This document shows positions 23,275 through 34,683 of a stretch of DNA of 64,000 bases, piece after piece. The notes under the pieces were generated by a model. That model saw only the letters and a program-made list of their open reading frames with translations, searched no databases and had not been told where the DNA came from. The position numbers and the translations under genes were made by a program. This DNA is from Valencia hispanica (lineage: Eukaryota > Chordata > Actinopteri > Cyprinodontiformes > Valenciidae). The stretch spans positions 35,030,849 through 35,094,848 of the forward strand of contig OY747721.1 in NCBI GenBank assembly GCA_963556495.2, written 5' to 3'. Every line of letters starts with the position of its first letter. Position 1 is the stretch's first letter.

Positions 23275-23752
23275 AAACCAACTCTACTCTACACAGTTCG
23301 GGTGGCTTTCTATTACAATATAGTAAGAGCTGAAGTGGGTGAAGTCGTCATACAGTTGGGCGACCCCAGAGTCCAAAAAGTAGCGCAAGGTGATCTGTAT
23401 CCGACACACATACACAACAATGGTAAACATGGAAGCTATGTTGAACAGTCTGTCCAGTCTGTTGCTTTTTGACAGACTCATTCGCTGTTCTGAGTTTTTA
23501 CAAATGGCAGGTCGGATTATTCTAAGAGAGTCGCTCTTGCGATGCAACGATTGACTCCACCCCCTAGCCAATCAGTGACCGACAGTCTTCTGGTGTCGCT
23601 TTTTCAGCCTGACTCCACACGCTTGGAACCCCGGCGAAGTAGGTTCTAAAAAAGGGGCTAGTACCAGGTAACCATTACTAGTGGAAAACCCTTATAACCT
23701 CGTACAGCCGAGTCAAGCTGCACCGAGTAGGTGCTACTGGCAAAGGGCCAAT
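23275..23752. mobile_element. MITE-like DNA element
   Basis: The ends carry related text in inverse orientation: left 'cagttcgggtggctttctattacaatatagta', right (reversed) 'gactcggctgtacgaggttataagggttttccactagtaatggta'. The GC-rich middle has 'agccaatcagtgaccgacagt'. It resembles fish MITEs with 'ggtaccaggta/cgagccgagt' ends. Superfamily not decided; target duplication not seen. Confidence 0.45.
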
Positions 23753-23759
23753 AAAGTCT

Positions 23760-26475
23760 GAAACTATCATTACCCTAAATAAAAATGTTAGCTCCAATAT
23801 TTAGGAATTATTACTGGGATATTCAATTACAGATTTTTATAGACTTATGTGAGGACAACTGACATTAAGCTAGAAGAATCACTGAGTATGTATTGCCAGA
23901 AAGGAACCATTGCTATTTTAACAACAATACTTTAAATTTCCACTGCCAAAGAAACATCTCTAGCACCGAAAATCCATCAACAACAACTTGTTGCTGGTCC
24001 AAAATAAATAACCTCTTTCATCGCGGGATGGAGGGAACCAATCAGTTAATATTCTATCAGCGCTATAAATCTTATGTAGCTTTGTTTGGACCTGCTGTTT
24101 TGTTTATGTCCTAGTTTGCATTTTGGATCGAGGTCAATGAACTGCGAGAACTGACCTACAAATTGCTCTTTGCTAGTAAATTTGTGTAAACTGTCAGTCA
24201 TCTAGGTTCTCACAACCCTAGGTGCACCAAAAAGAAGAAGGTAACTGGCCCTCTTTTGTTTCTGAAACATGACTCAGGAGTCTCAGGCTTATCACTAGGT
24301 TGTGACCACCATTCCCACCTTGGGACATGTGATCAAAACAACCCAAATGCTGGCATTGTTAGAAAGATAAACACTGAACTGGATGGAGGGTGGGTCACTG
24401 ACTCAGGTGAACTTAACCACCCTATTAAGGAACCTAATGGTCCCATTAGTGTAGAGGTTCTGATACAATTTAAAAGCCTTCCGACCCATGTTCAGAACTT
24501 TAAGAAAAAACTTCTGGAGAGAAGTCCAGTTGCGTTCTAGTATGGAGTTAGGATTAAATTCATAAATGCTGTTTATGATATATGAATATGTTTATGCACA
24601 GGGTTGGGTCTTTTACTATCACCAGTTGGTGTTTTTAAATCTTGCTTGAAAAAGTACATAGAACTCTTGCCAAAATCAATCTTTTTAAATGCTGAGACTG
24701 GAAAAAATATGTAGCATTTTTAAATGTGACTGGTGATATTAAGATACCTATTTTCATGCGAAATGAGAAAAATTATAGGATTTTCATATATAAACACCCC
24801 ACCTGAAGTGCAGAAGAGACTCAGACATTCACTGGAAGAGATCGTACCAGATGGAATAATGGGGCACTGAAGTTGTTCTCTAGCTGTGGAATATCAAACC
24901 AGTCAATAACATTTTTCAAGCAGAACCACTTTAGAAACATTAAAACACTGGAAAAAAAACGTTAACAGGACTTTTTCCAGCATGTGGTCACTCTTATGCC
25001 ACAACCTTAATTATGTAAAGTTCCCAACAAAAAGCAGTTGCATAGAAGTTGAGGATTCTGTTTTGCATTTTGTGTTACCTACCAAAAGCGAGTAAAAAAA
25101 AAAAAAAAAACACAGCATTTCTTTTGCTCAAAAAAATTACATCAGTGAGATTTTTCCCAGGAATGATTAGTTAGTTTGCATTAGCACAGACGAACCAAAA
25201 CTGAACTGAATATGCAGGCATCTCTGCATGTGAGCCAAGCTATCACATGTTGTTAATTGTGGCTTTTTTTTCCCAAAACAAAACTCAACAGATAGGAAAA
25301 TCACTGGAGCCTTGTAAAATGAAGAGCAAATAAGAAGGGAAACATTATGTAACCATTCAAATACCCTGAGCAACACGGATGAAGAAGATCAAACAAAAAT
25401 CAAAAAAGATTGGTTAGAAGGGGAAAGTGGAAAAAGCCTGTACACACATTTGGAGGAATGCAACATGCTCTAGTACAATGACAATAAACTCTTTTTTTTT
25501 TATTGCAAAAGGGGAAAATGGCAGCCACTTAAAGAATTTGCAACACAATTATTTCTTGAAGCAGCGTTGACAGGGCTACATGCAATATCACCAATTTGGG
25601 TAGTGATTTAAATCCAAACCCAATTAGCTGACCCAGACATTTACTTACCAGTTCAATATTAAATAAATAAAGCTTAAAAGCTTACTATAGCAATATCTGG
25701 ATTTCTACAGAATTTCTTATGCAAACAAATGCATCGGAAAGTGCTCCTACAATAGACGTGCCATTATTTCTATTAACTTTAAATGTATTTAGGGTTTGTA
25801 GTGTAAAAGATTGAATGGACATAAAGCAAATACTTCATCCAAAATGATGCAGGTTGTCGTCAGAGACAAAAACAAATCTTTATCAGGAGATTCTGCAGTT
25901 CTGGATCTCTTTTAACCAGAACAACAGTCTAATCACAACAACAATGGCTCAAATAAACACCGCAGTCAGATTATACTATTCTGAGGCTAGATTATCGGTT
26001 ATCTCTACTTTGAACAAAAATGTTTGGTTATTTTAAGATAGAAATGCAGTGTGTGGATGGATAATTGGCTTTTGAGGGCTAAAAACACTCCACAATCTAT
26101 AATAACACTTTTGTTATAGCTCATGTTTTCCTGTTTATTTGCAGACAGGCTGTATTTTCACATGTCCATATAGCTGGATAAAAGCACCATTTATCAGATC
26201 AATTTCTCCAGAATACATTTATACGCTGACGTTTGCATGGCTAAAAAATATACTCCAACTGAAGAAACTTTTCAACGTTAAACAAGAGGATAAAATTGAA
26301 GTTGGAAGAATTTTAGAACTTGAAATTCTAAATGAATTCTAAAATCAAGAACTGAGCACATTTCTTGTATAGCCACCTACGAAGTTCCTCCATCAATCTA
26401 GCTGGAAACTAAAACCTTTTTAATCATTTAAAACTGTTGGTTTCCAGACCTGGATCTCGTTTGTAAACTTAGTCC
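23760..26475. other. Spacer, nothing recognised
   Basis: About 2.7 kb with an A18 run near 25094-25111. Open frames such as 24256-24540 lack domains. I see no repeat family I can name. Confidence 0.5.
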
Positions 26476-26479
26476 ATCC

Positions 26480-26690
26480 GTTTCCAATAAGGTTGAGATC
26501 AGGGCCTCTACGTTAGCCTGTTTTATTCATTTCTAAATAGGCTTTGATGTTAACTTGAGATCATCATGGGACACCCACTTGTCTCAAGGTTTCAACATCT
26601 GGCTGTTGATATTCCACCCACTGTGTTCTACACACCAGTAACACTGGTTGCAAACCAAGCCCTCAGAATAATTCTGCCAAGACAAGTCAA
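26480..26690 (-). mobile_element. Tc1-like transposon relic
   Basis: The plus-strand text 'aataaggttgagatcagggcctctacgttagcc', the 'gttgatattccacccactg' part and 'agtaacactggttgcaaaccaagccctcagaata' match, in decayed form, the reversed catalytic region of fish Tc1 elements. No ends visible. Confidence 0.5.
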
Positions 26691-26823
26691 AGTAAAGTCA
26701 ACATTTAATTATGGAACACTTTAAAAACAACCAAAATTGACAACAGAAGGCTGTTTTTTAAATTATCATTGTTGTTCAGCAATAATTATAGACAAAACAG
26801 TGATGTCAGTGTTTTGTTTTGGG

Positions 26824-26846
26824 TTTTTTTTTGGGGGGGGGGGGGG
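26824..26846 (-). repeat. Poly-C / poly-A junction (minus strand)
   Basis: Plus strand T9 then G14; on the minus strand this is C14 followed by A9, like 1713-1739 and 15822-15844. Confidence 0.95.
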
Positions 26847-27299
26847 TCAAAATTGAATAGTGCACACACACTAATAAATATATTAATAAACATAATACAA
26901 AACAATAAAAAAATGCCAACTGAACTAAAAAGAGAGTAAAATAGAGAATGTTTACGTAAATTAAACAAACATTTTTATAAGACATTTGAAATTCTGGAGT
27001 GTCGAGGCCAATCTAATGTATATTGGGAGACAGTTCCAGAATCTACATATTAAAATCAGTTCCCTAGCACACCAGATGCCAGTGAAGAGTGGTCACCTTT
27101 TTGCTTACCAGTGAGAAGACGAGCAGCTGCTTTTTATACTAGATGCCGACAAAGTATTAATTTCTGGTCTCTCCACAGAAGAGTGAGTGATGAATCTCTC
27201 CAGGTCCTTGAAAGGGAAATAGCCTTTGACTTAAAAAGTCTGAACTGGTAAAGGTTTGGACTTGATGACTGAGCTCACTAGTTTATTCAACTGCATTGA

Positions 27300-27480
27300 A
27301 CTGAATTAAGTTCAACTCAAAAATATTTAATTTATCCCAAACAGAAATTAAATGTCGGAACTCATTATCCAAGTGTCTTTAAAGAGTGGTCGTGGATGGT
27401 TATGCTGTGGGCTGTAAGGCTATCAGTCTTGCAAGGAATCTGAAGAAGCCTCTGACTGAAGAGTATTGCTGTGTAACAAT
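27300..27480 (-). mobile_element. Rex1-type LINE, 3' end
   Basis: Plus-strand 'caactcaaaaatatttaatttatcccaaacagaaattaaatg' is a decayed Rex1 tail. It is followed by 'ggtcgtggatggttatgctgtgg' and 'gaagaagcctctgactgaag', the latter also present in the Rex1 copy at 20155-20180. About 180 bp remain. Confidence 0.65.
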
Positions 27481-27654
27481 TTTATGATGCGCAATGGAGG
27501 AGGAGCTGCAGATTATTCAATTCTATATAGTAGAATGTTAGGATGTGGGGAGCAGGTCAGTATCTGCCATGCTGTATGTGCTGAACTCCTTGTTGATCGA
27601 CAAGCCAAATTGAACTAAGAAGGAACTCTTTCTCATCCTTGTTAAATAATATTT

Positions 27655-27913
27655 CCATAATACACCCTGAACACGCTGTTGCCAGTCCATCACAGGGAAA
27701 CACAGAGAAATACAGGACAAACAACCATGTATGTGTTTTCATACGTAAGGGCAATTTAGAGAGACCAATTCACAGTCATGTTTTTGGACTTGGGGAGGAA
27801 GCCGGAGAGCATGCACAGGGAGAACATGCAGAAAGACCCCAGGTTGGGATTTGAACCCAGGACCTTCTTGGTGCAAAGCAACAGTGCTACCAACTGTGCC
27901 ACTGTGCAGTCCA
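27655..27913 (-). mobile_element. tRNA-derived SINE, near full length
   Basis: The minus strand starts GGACTGCACAGTGGCACAGTTGGTAGCA (box A-like) and has a box B-like GGTTCAAATCCC (around 27857), then 'ctgcatgttctccctgtgcatg', 'ccaaaaacatgac', 'aattggtctctctaaattgccc' and 'ttgtttgtcctgtatttctctgtg', ending near 'ggactggcaacagcgtgttcagggtgta'. This order is a fish SINE I recognise. Its head resembles a tRNA, but it cannot fold as one and is not a tRNA gene. Confidence 0.75.
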
Positions 27914-28302
27914 AAACATTTTGTACCATTTCTTAACCTATTACTGTAACTTAATCCTATCATAAACTTAATTATCTTTGGTCAAAAGGTGTCAAAGAAA
28001 TTTTAAACCTTACTTTAATACCATTCACATACACCTCAAACTCCTCAGCTACTTCTCCTCTCACTCAAAATGTCAAAATATGACCGATCCAAGCTATAGT
28101 TTTTGAGATTATTTTGTTTGTTTGGAAAAGCTCGCAATAAATCCTGTGGCTTCTGCCTTTCGGAGCCAACCGTGAATGTTTAGGTAGACGTCTATCAGCA
28201 CTTTTGGTTTATATTGGTGTTGGAAATCAAGATTTCTTCTATACCGGTTATTGGTAAAGAACCTGATATCAACCGTCCCTAACTGACTGTATATATAGAC
28301 CG

Positions 28303-28595
28303 TAGTGTGCAAAGGTTTTAGGCAGGTGTGGAAAAAATGCTGTAAACAAAGAATGAGTTCAAAAATGGAAGTGTTAATTATTTTCATCAATCAACAAAAT
28401 GCTAAAATGCAGTGAGGGAACAAAAGAGAAATTTAAATCATATCAATATTTGGTATAACACCACATATTGCCTTCAAAACAGCATCATTTCTTCTTGGTA
28501 CACTGGTACAGTTTTTGAAGAAACTCGGCTGGTAGGGTTATCCAAACATCTTGGAGAACTAACCACAGATCTTCTGTGGTAATAGGCTTACTCAC
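28303..28595 (-). mobile_element. Tc1-like transposon 3' end, inverted copy of 218-512
   Basis: Reverse-complemented, this aligns along its whole length with 218-512, including 'ccacagaagatctgtggttagttctccaagatgtttgg', 'ccagccgagtttcttcaaaaactgta' and 'ccaagaagaaatgatgctgttttgaaggca'. This copy keeps a Trp codon where the other has a stop at 276. It ends at the right terminus 'tgcaaaggttttaggcaggtgtgg' (plus strand). Confidence 0.78.
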
Positions 28596-28599
28596 AGGA

Positions 28600-29195
28600 C
28601 TGTAACAGTTCTAAATCAGGACTACTTCAGGACTGAACCAAGACAGAACCAGAATCAAAACTAAGTGATAGTAGCACTGAAAATCGAAAACCTCTTTATT
28701 GTGGCAGCATGAGACTGTATCTTCGAGGCTTGAGTTATGCGAACCTATCAATGACATTTTCAGGGTCAATGTTATTCAGGTATTCTTTTTCAGGGGTTAT
28801 CCCTCTTTCCTGATTTCCCCTGACCTATCTGAATGATCAGAAAGAGAGTCATTACTATTTAATGATACCTTTATATTTGTCTCTCTGAGTTACTAGTTTG
28901 TACCATATTATTTTTTAATTCTGCCAAAGAACTATACTATTTATATAACTATTTAGCCTAGCTGTGCAAAAAAGCCTGCATGACCTATTAAATATAGAAT
29001 TAGAAAAATTACAAACCTAACAAGATACACTTGTGAACATGTTCTAGCGAGTTTTGGCAAACAACTGTCTGTGACTAACATGTCTTTCTCACCTGGATCT
29101 TGTTCCATCTCTGTTCTGTCCTCATTCTCCTCTCCCTCTCTGTTCCTCTTTCTCCCTCGTTGTGCTAGCAATCAAGCCAAACATCAAGAACATCA
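28600..29195. other. Spacer, nothing recognised
   Basis: About 600 bp without an assignable feature. Confidence 0.5.
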
Positions 29196-29199
29196 AATA

Positions 29200-29812
29200 T
29201 AAAGTTGAAACCAGATCTTTACATACACTTCAAATAAAAACACTTTTTTACTGTCAAATATCAAATCAGACTAAATGTTTACCTTTTTAGATTAATAAAT
29301 ATAGAAAAAAATGTGTTTATTACATTTAAGTATAGAGTATTTTATGTCTTTTTTAATGGCAAATTGCACCCAAATTGTATTTAAAATTGAGCCACACTTG
29401 TGGAGGTCCACAATTCTTTTCCTGATGTCTTGGTTGATTACTCTTGATTTTCTCATGTCAATGAAAGAGGCTCTGTGTTTTGGAAGTGCCTTAATATGCA
29501 TCCATAGGTGTGCCACCAATTAACTCAAATGGACTCTATTGACCAATCAGAAGCTTCTTGAGATCAGAATGGAATCATATAGAGTTTCCCCTTTGATTAA
29601 AGATGCAATAAACTTAGCATATATATACTCCTGACTGTGATTAAAGTACTAAAAAATAAATACATATCTTTATCTCTTTATTCTGACATTTAACTAACTC
29701 AAAAAATATGTCTATTTATTTAGCTAAAACAAAAAAGGTTTACTCTAATTTGAGGTTTAATAGTAAAAAGATTTTTTTCTTTAGTATATGTAAGTATCTG
29801 GTTTGAAATGTG
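29200..29812 (-). mobile_element. Sleeping Beauty-type Tc1 element, internally deleted
   Basis: Both ends share about 100 bp of inverted similarity; the outermost blocks are TTGAAACCAGATCTTTACAT on the left and its inverse around 29789-29808. The middle (29292-29519, minus) encodes the N-terminal paired-like DNA-binding domain: MRKSRVINQDIRKRIVDLHK, close to the opening of salmonid-type Tc1 transposases. The catalytic domain is deleted, so about 0.6 kb remain of 1.6 kb. A TA at 29200-29201 fits the target site. Confidence 0.78.
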
Positions 29813-29898
29813 AATATACTTCTGTATTGAAATTCCTCTTTTGTATAGAAATATAATGAACGACATATAAGGCATAATATAATGAAATTTACAGTACC

Positions 29899-29930
29899 TA
29901 TATATATATATATATATATCTATCTATCTA

Positions 29931-29961
<31 letters not shown>

Positions 29962-30096
29962 ATATATATATATATATATCTATCTATCTATCTATCTATA
30001 TATAGATATAGATCTATCGATATAGATCTAGATAGATATAGATCTAGATCTAGATCTATCTATATCTAGATCTAGATCTAGATCGATATATATACC
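29899..30096. repeat. Compound TA / TATC / AGATCT microsatellite
   Basis: Alternating (TA)n and (TCTA)n blocks pass at about 30000 into palindromic AGATCT-based repeats (TAGATCTAGATC). The second half can pair with itself and with the (TATC)n part. Confidence 0.95.
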
Positions 30097-30099
30097 TAG

Positions 30100-31245
30100 G
30101 AGATTTCTTTAAACTCTAGTAATGTCTACCCTTCTGGGACGAAAAGGGAATCAAAGGAACAAGGACAGAAATCTGGTTGGAACAAGACAGAAGCTGTCAC
30201 ATTATTTTCTTATCTCTTCTTAAGACCCATCAGTGGTATATAACAGGAAGTCTATTTTCAAGCCCAAGAACACACTTTTTTGCACTGCAGGAACCACAGC
30301 TCGCACCCTCAGCCAACAGTCCTGGGGACACTTTTCTTCCCAGAGTGTTAACTCTGAGTCAGAGATAGAATGGTAGCATCATCATTCAAAACTCATTTGC
30401 AGCCACGGAGTGGATGGTGGAGCGTGCTAAAAATACTCAGGTGTTCTTCGAACAGAAAGCAGATGATGTGATCAAAGCAATCTAGCCAAATAACAGAAGG
30501 CATGGACAAGGAGAGTACAGGGAGTGGCGCCAGAATGGCAGAACTGGAAGCTCTTTAAGACTAATTCAATAAAGGCTTAACAAGCTCCTCCTGTACCCCC
30601 ATCAGCTTACTTCTGACTCACATTCAGGCACTGGAAAGACATTTGTTATGTGTGACCAGACAGCTTCAGGACAGCAGAAACTGAGAAGATATAGCCTCAA
30701 TCTAGACCTTGTTTACACAAGAAAATACACCACTGAACCCCAAGTAAGAGTTACGTAATGAAAAAAGTGTGACTTTGGGTTTTTTAAAGTAACTTTAGCT
30801 GTGTTCATTTGCAGAGCCCCAGGGGACCCAACACTGGACTATGATGATTCTCTCCGCCTGATCAGCAGCTGATGGTTTATTGACTGTATTAATGTGCGGC
30901 TGTGTTTGATGGAGGACACTCTGCACACAGGCACAGCCTAGTAATATGGGTAATAAGGGAAAGAGAACAAGAACATAGACAGATCACATGCTTACATGCA
31001 ATAATAACACTTTAATAATAAAGCATCTTGGGTTCAATTGATAATTTCTTATCTATTAAGAAAAAAATACAGGTTACTAATAACTGACGACCAAATCTAT
31101 GATTCTCGAAGTTGTGTGAGTTGCTTATTGTTTGTGTCCTCTTCTTCTCTCCATGCATAAAGTCTTCGTTTTAAAATGGCTTTCTTCTTCCTATAGTAAA
31201 AAGGAATATATTGGTGTTCTACCATTCATGCACAAAACCAATCCA
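30100..31245. other. Spacer, nothing recognised
   Basis: About 1.1 kb with no named repeat and only short open frames. It is less AT-rich than most spacers here and could be single-copy sequence. Confidence 0.5.
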
Positions 31246-31254
31246 ACCCCTTTT

Positions 31255-33000
31255 CACATCATGCAACCACCAACTTCAAGGTATTTTATTGGATCTTAAA
31301 AGATATCAACACAAAGTAGTGTATTATTGCCTCATTTTTACAAATAAAAATCTAAAAAGTGCATTGTGTAAAACTTTTTAGAAACACTTGTTGCTGCTGT
31401 TCCAGCTGCAAGTCTTTTAGGGGTATGTTCCTACTAGCTTAGCACATTTACAGACTGATACAATTTGACAGTCATCCTTGCTAATAGCTCAAGCTCAGTC
31501 AGATCAGGTGGACAGCATATGTGAACATGCTGTACATTTACAAGTGCTGGCACAGACACTCAACTGGACTTTGACTAGGCCATTCTAAGACTCGAATATG
31601 CCACTATTCCATTGCAGCTGTGCCTGTATGTTTAGGATCCTGGTCCTGCTGGAAAGTCAACCTCCACTCTAGTCTCAAGTATTTTACAGTATCTAACTAG
31701 TTTGTTTGCAGGATAGTCCAGTATTCAACTCTACCCCTTTTCTAATCAACTTTGATGGGCTCCCCTGTCCCTGCCGAAGAAAAGCATCCCCACAGCATGA
31801 TGTTGCCACCACAGCATTTCAATATGGGGATGGTGTGTTCCGGGTGATGTGCGGTGTTGGTTATCTGCCACAAATAGCATTTTGAATGTTAGCTGGACAG
31901 TTCAGTTTTGGTCTTATCTGACCAAAGCACCTTCTACCACTCTTCCATAAAGCCTGAATTTTTGTAGTGCAACTTTTCCAGACTTACTGTACCATTGACA
32001 AGTTGTAAGTTTAGGACGATCAAGTCTTTGTTTTTGTATCATACATTTTCCATTTTCAGAGGATGCATTGAATGGTACTCTATGCAAAATCCAAAGCTGG
32101 GACATTGTTCCACAACCTAACCCAGCTTTTAGAGATATAGAAAACTTTATTTGTCTGCCACCCGGAGGTTACAGAAATCTGTCTTTGACAGGGCTCAGCG
32201 TCATCCTTCCACACACATGCAGACACAATATAAAAATACAAAAAGATTTAAAATTATAAGTAGCTTATTACAAGTCACATAGAATGAACCTTTGCCTCCA
32301 TCCACTTGACTATTTAAAACACCATTTTAAAAAGGTAGTGGAATTTAAAAGATTATTCCTTTGGTGTTAAGGAATGTGATGGCAGTGGGAATGAACAACT
32401 TTTTTCGAAATACTTTCCTAGCCAGCGGTACTTTATATCTCCAGCCTGATGGAGGAAGGCTGAAGCAGTGATGAAGGGGATGATAAAGTTCCTCTGTGAT
32501 TAGAATGGGTTTCCTAATCACAGAGCGCTCATACAGATTTGACAATGGTATTTGTGGTAGACCAATTATTTTTCCTGCTTGCTCCACAATCCTTGATGGT
32601 ATTGTTCTCTGTTTGCTGGTGAGAAAATTGTACCAAGATGTGATATTGAAAGTAAGAATTGATTCGAAAAGTGACAGATAAACCATAATTAAGAATATTT
32701 TCCCTAATATTGAAGTGGCGTAGTTTTCTAAGGAGATGGAGGCGCTGAAGTGTCTTACGGTGGATTGAGTCTGAGTGCATCTGAAAGAACAGGTGAGTGT
32801 CCATCTGTGTCCCCAGGTATTTAAAACTCAACACCTGTTCTACCTGGTCTCCCTGAATGACCAGAGGTTAAAAAAAAAAAAAAACAACAACAACAAAAAT
32901 ACTTCTCAGCAGATTCCTACATTTACATTTACAAGTTAGGTGACTTCTCAATGTAATTGGTTGGAGTACATGTTAATTAAGGGTATCAGTTTTGAAAACA
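31255..33000 (-). mobile_element. Tc1-like transposon relic split by a LINE
   Basis: Plus-strand text runs as the reverse of a Tc1 element: end-type sequence at 31255-31370, then 'ggactttgactaggccattcta' (31570), 'ccccacagcatgatgttgccacc' (31790, the Gly-rich block), 'ctgaccaaagcaccttcta' (31918), 'cactcttccataaagcctgaatttt' and the DNA-binding part to about 32128. It resumes at 32897 with 'aagttaggtgacttctcaatgtaattgg...gggtatcag'. The gap is a LINE insertion. Stops abound. Confidence 0.75.
32130..32878 (-). mobile_element. CR1/Rex1-type LINE, 5'-truncated, inserted in a Tc1 relic
   Basis: The minus strand encodes the end of a reverse transcriptase: SFKYLGTQMDTHLFF (32830-32785), LRKLRHFNIRENIL, then after a frameshift SLFESILTFNITSWY, IVEQAGKIIGLPQIPL and LFIPTAITFLN near 32360. 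The 3' end, in plus-strand view, is 'tagaaaactttatttgtctgccacc'. This is a Rex1/CR1-type end, but a subfamily distinct from 20012-20690. Confidence 0.78.
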
Positions 33001-34117
33001 AAGTCCCATGATGATTTGGCACCTATTTTCCAAAGTTATATGTCTAAGCAACAACTGTGTGATATGCCAGACAAACAAATAAGACCAATGAAAGTACAAG
33101 CTCAGAATGGAGGAAAACGCTGGAGGACTGGGCCCAGATACCATCGCAGACCTTTAGAGATCGACTGGACCTAATGGCTCAGGGCTGTTTTGGCAACACC
33201 CAACTCAATCCAAAAGTCAATTCAATTCAAAGACACTTTATTAATCTCAAAGCAATATTAAATATTACTGCTCCTCTTTAAATCTCTGTCAGCTTATTAT
33301 GTCAGAAAGCCTGGCAGAGAGACATTGGAGCAGGGGATATGGTCCTGTAGCCATGTCTCAGTGAAACATTTAAAGCTGCAGTCCAGAGTATTTGAGGGAA
33401 AGAGATTTTTTGAATCCGACATACCAAGGCCCCTCCCAAAACACTCCCCCCTCCCCTTCCCTCCCTCCAGCCCTACCGCAGCAGTTGTGCACCCGCATCA
33501 CCTGTGGCGACACAGCGAGTGAAAGAAGTATGCAGCAAGCGCTATTGAGCACCACCCGATTGTATTTTTGCTATGGACATTTCGGGGGTGAAGATGCTCT
33601 CTCACAATATGGCGATTGTAAACGGGAAGACACGGAGCGGTCTGTGTGCACGGCTCCATGTTCACATGTTTGCGCGATCCGCATGCAAGTTGATTGACAG
33701 CCGACAATGCGGAAACTCAAATTCTATTGGCTTAAAAAATTTGGCGCTCAGTGTGAAATGCATAGGGGTCTACGGGAGGAAGGTGGAATTAAAGGAGTCA
33801 TGACCTGTAATTCTCACTTTTCCATGAGAAAAACTGTATGTTTTGATTGCCTAACGATTATACACTGCCCGGGAAGCCGATATTTAAAAGTGAAGCGTTT
33901 GTTTACCCCTGGGTTCGTCCACCAGCCCACGTGCACGCGCACTCAAATACGTGATTTTAATTTCTGGCCGACTTGACGTCAAGTCAGCGCAGGATGTACC
34001 ATTTATAGACATCGCAGACCTACCTATGCTGCAGGAAGCCCGCCCTCCCTCTCTCCCCTTTCCCCCTTGCTCCTCTCCCCCTCATATTCAGTCGAGCGCC
34101 GCCATTACTGAATTCTA

Positions 34118-34382
34118 GTGATGGGAATTCCAGCTCTTTTTGGAGTGCCAGTTCTTTTGGCTTGGCTCACCATAAAGAGCCGGCTCTTTCAGCTCCTCAG
34201 ATTTTCTGTTGCTTAAAGTGTATTTATTACCAAAATTAATGCAAAACGATGTCTACCAAATGTACCAAAACAAGCAGGGGGGAATGAAAAAAAAGAAACG
34301 GCTCCCAATGACGAGCCGGCTCCCATCGTTCACTTCAAAGAGCTGGCTCTTAGAGCCAGTTCATTCGCAACCGACACATCAC
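34118..34382. mobile_element. hAT-type MITE, nested in TTAA element B
   Basis: The left end GTGATGGGAATTCCAGCTC and the right end 'gagccagttcattcgcaaccgacacatcac' pair as inverse (GTGATG...CATCAC), and the body is made of 'gagccggctc/agagccggct' runs. Flanking octamers GAATTCTA and CGATTCGA match at five of eight positions, so the duplication has decayed. It resembles a common fish hAT MITE starting AGTGATGGG. Confidence 0.65.
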
Positions 34383-34519
34383 CGATTCGAAGTACGAACT
34401 CCACCGTGAAAGATGCAGAGTTTCTTCACGCAACGATGCATGAAGAAGACATATTCGTGTCAGCCTTTTATTTTAATCAGCTAAATCAGCTAAAACAATT
34501 TCTGCCAGAAACTTAGTGC

Positions 34520-34683
34520 TCACGTGAGTTGCTCTGTTGTTGACTGCCAGAATCAACATGGAAATATTTTTTTACGCCGGAATCCTTTACGAATTTCGGA
34601 CAATATCAGGCGAAGTTGGCATCGAAGCTCCGTTTGGAAAAAGGGACAATTCCAACAATCAGAGACTTGCCTGCAATTGAAAC
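34520..34683 (+). pseudogene. Possible THAP-type zinc-finger exon remnant
   Basis: In one frame the plus strand reads SCSVVDCQNQHGN, a C-x4-C start like THAP fingers, then RRNPLRISDNIRRSWHRSSV with a Trp at a fitting position, and reaches a GGTAAGG donor near 34684. The later Cys and His of the C2CH set are not evident. Kolobok- and P-type transposases can carry THAP domains, which fits the TTAA element. Weak support. Confidence 0.3.

Noticed and set aside
27857..27913. tRNA-like box A and box B sequence
   Set aside because: It is the head of a SINE; the arms do not form a cloverleaf and SINE body sequence follows.
28200..28280. Possible hAT terminus ending 'accgtccctaac'
   Set aside because: Only one weak end, no partner and no target duplication, so I left it out of the feature list.
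29899..30096. CRISPR-like repetition
   Set aside because: Short simple-sequence units without unique spacers, in a vertebrate context; it is a microsatellite.
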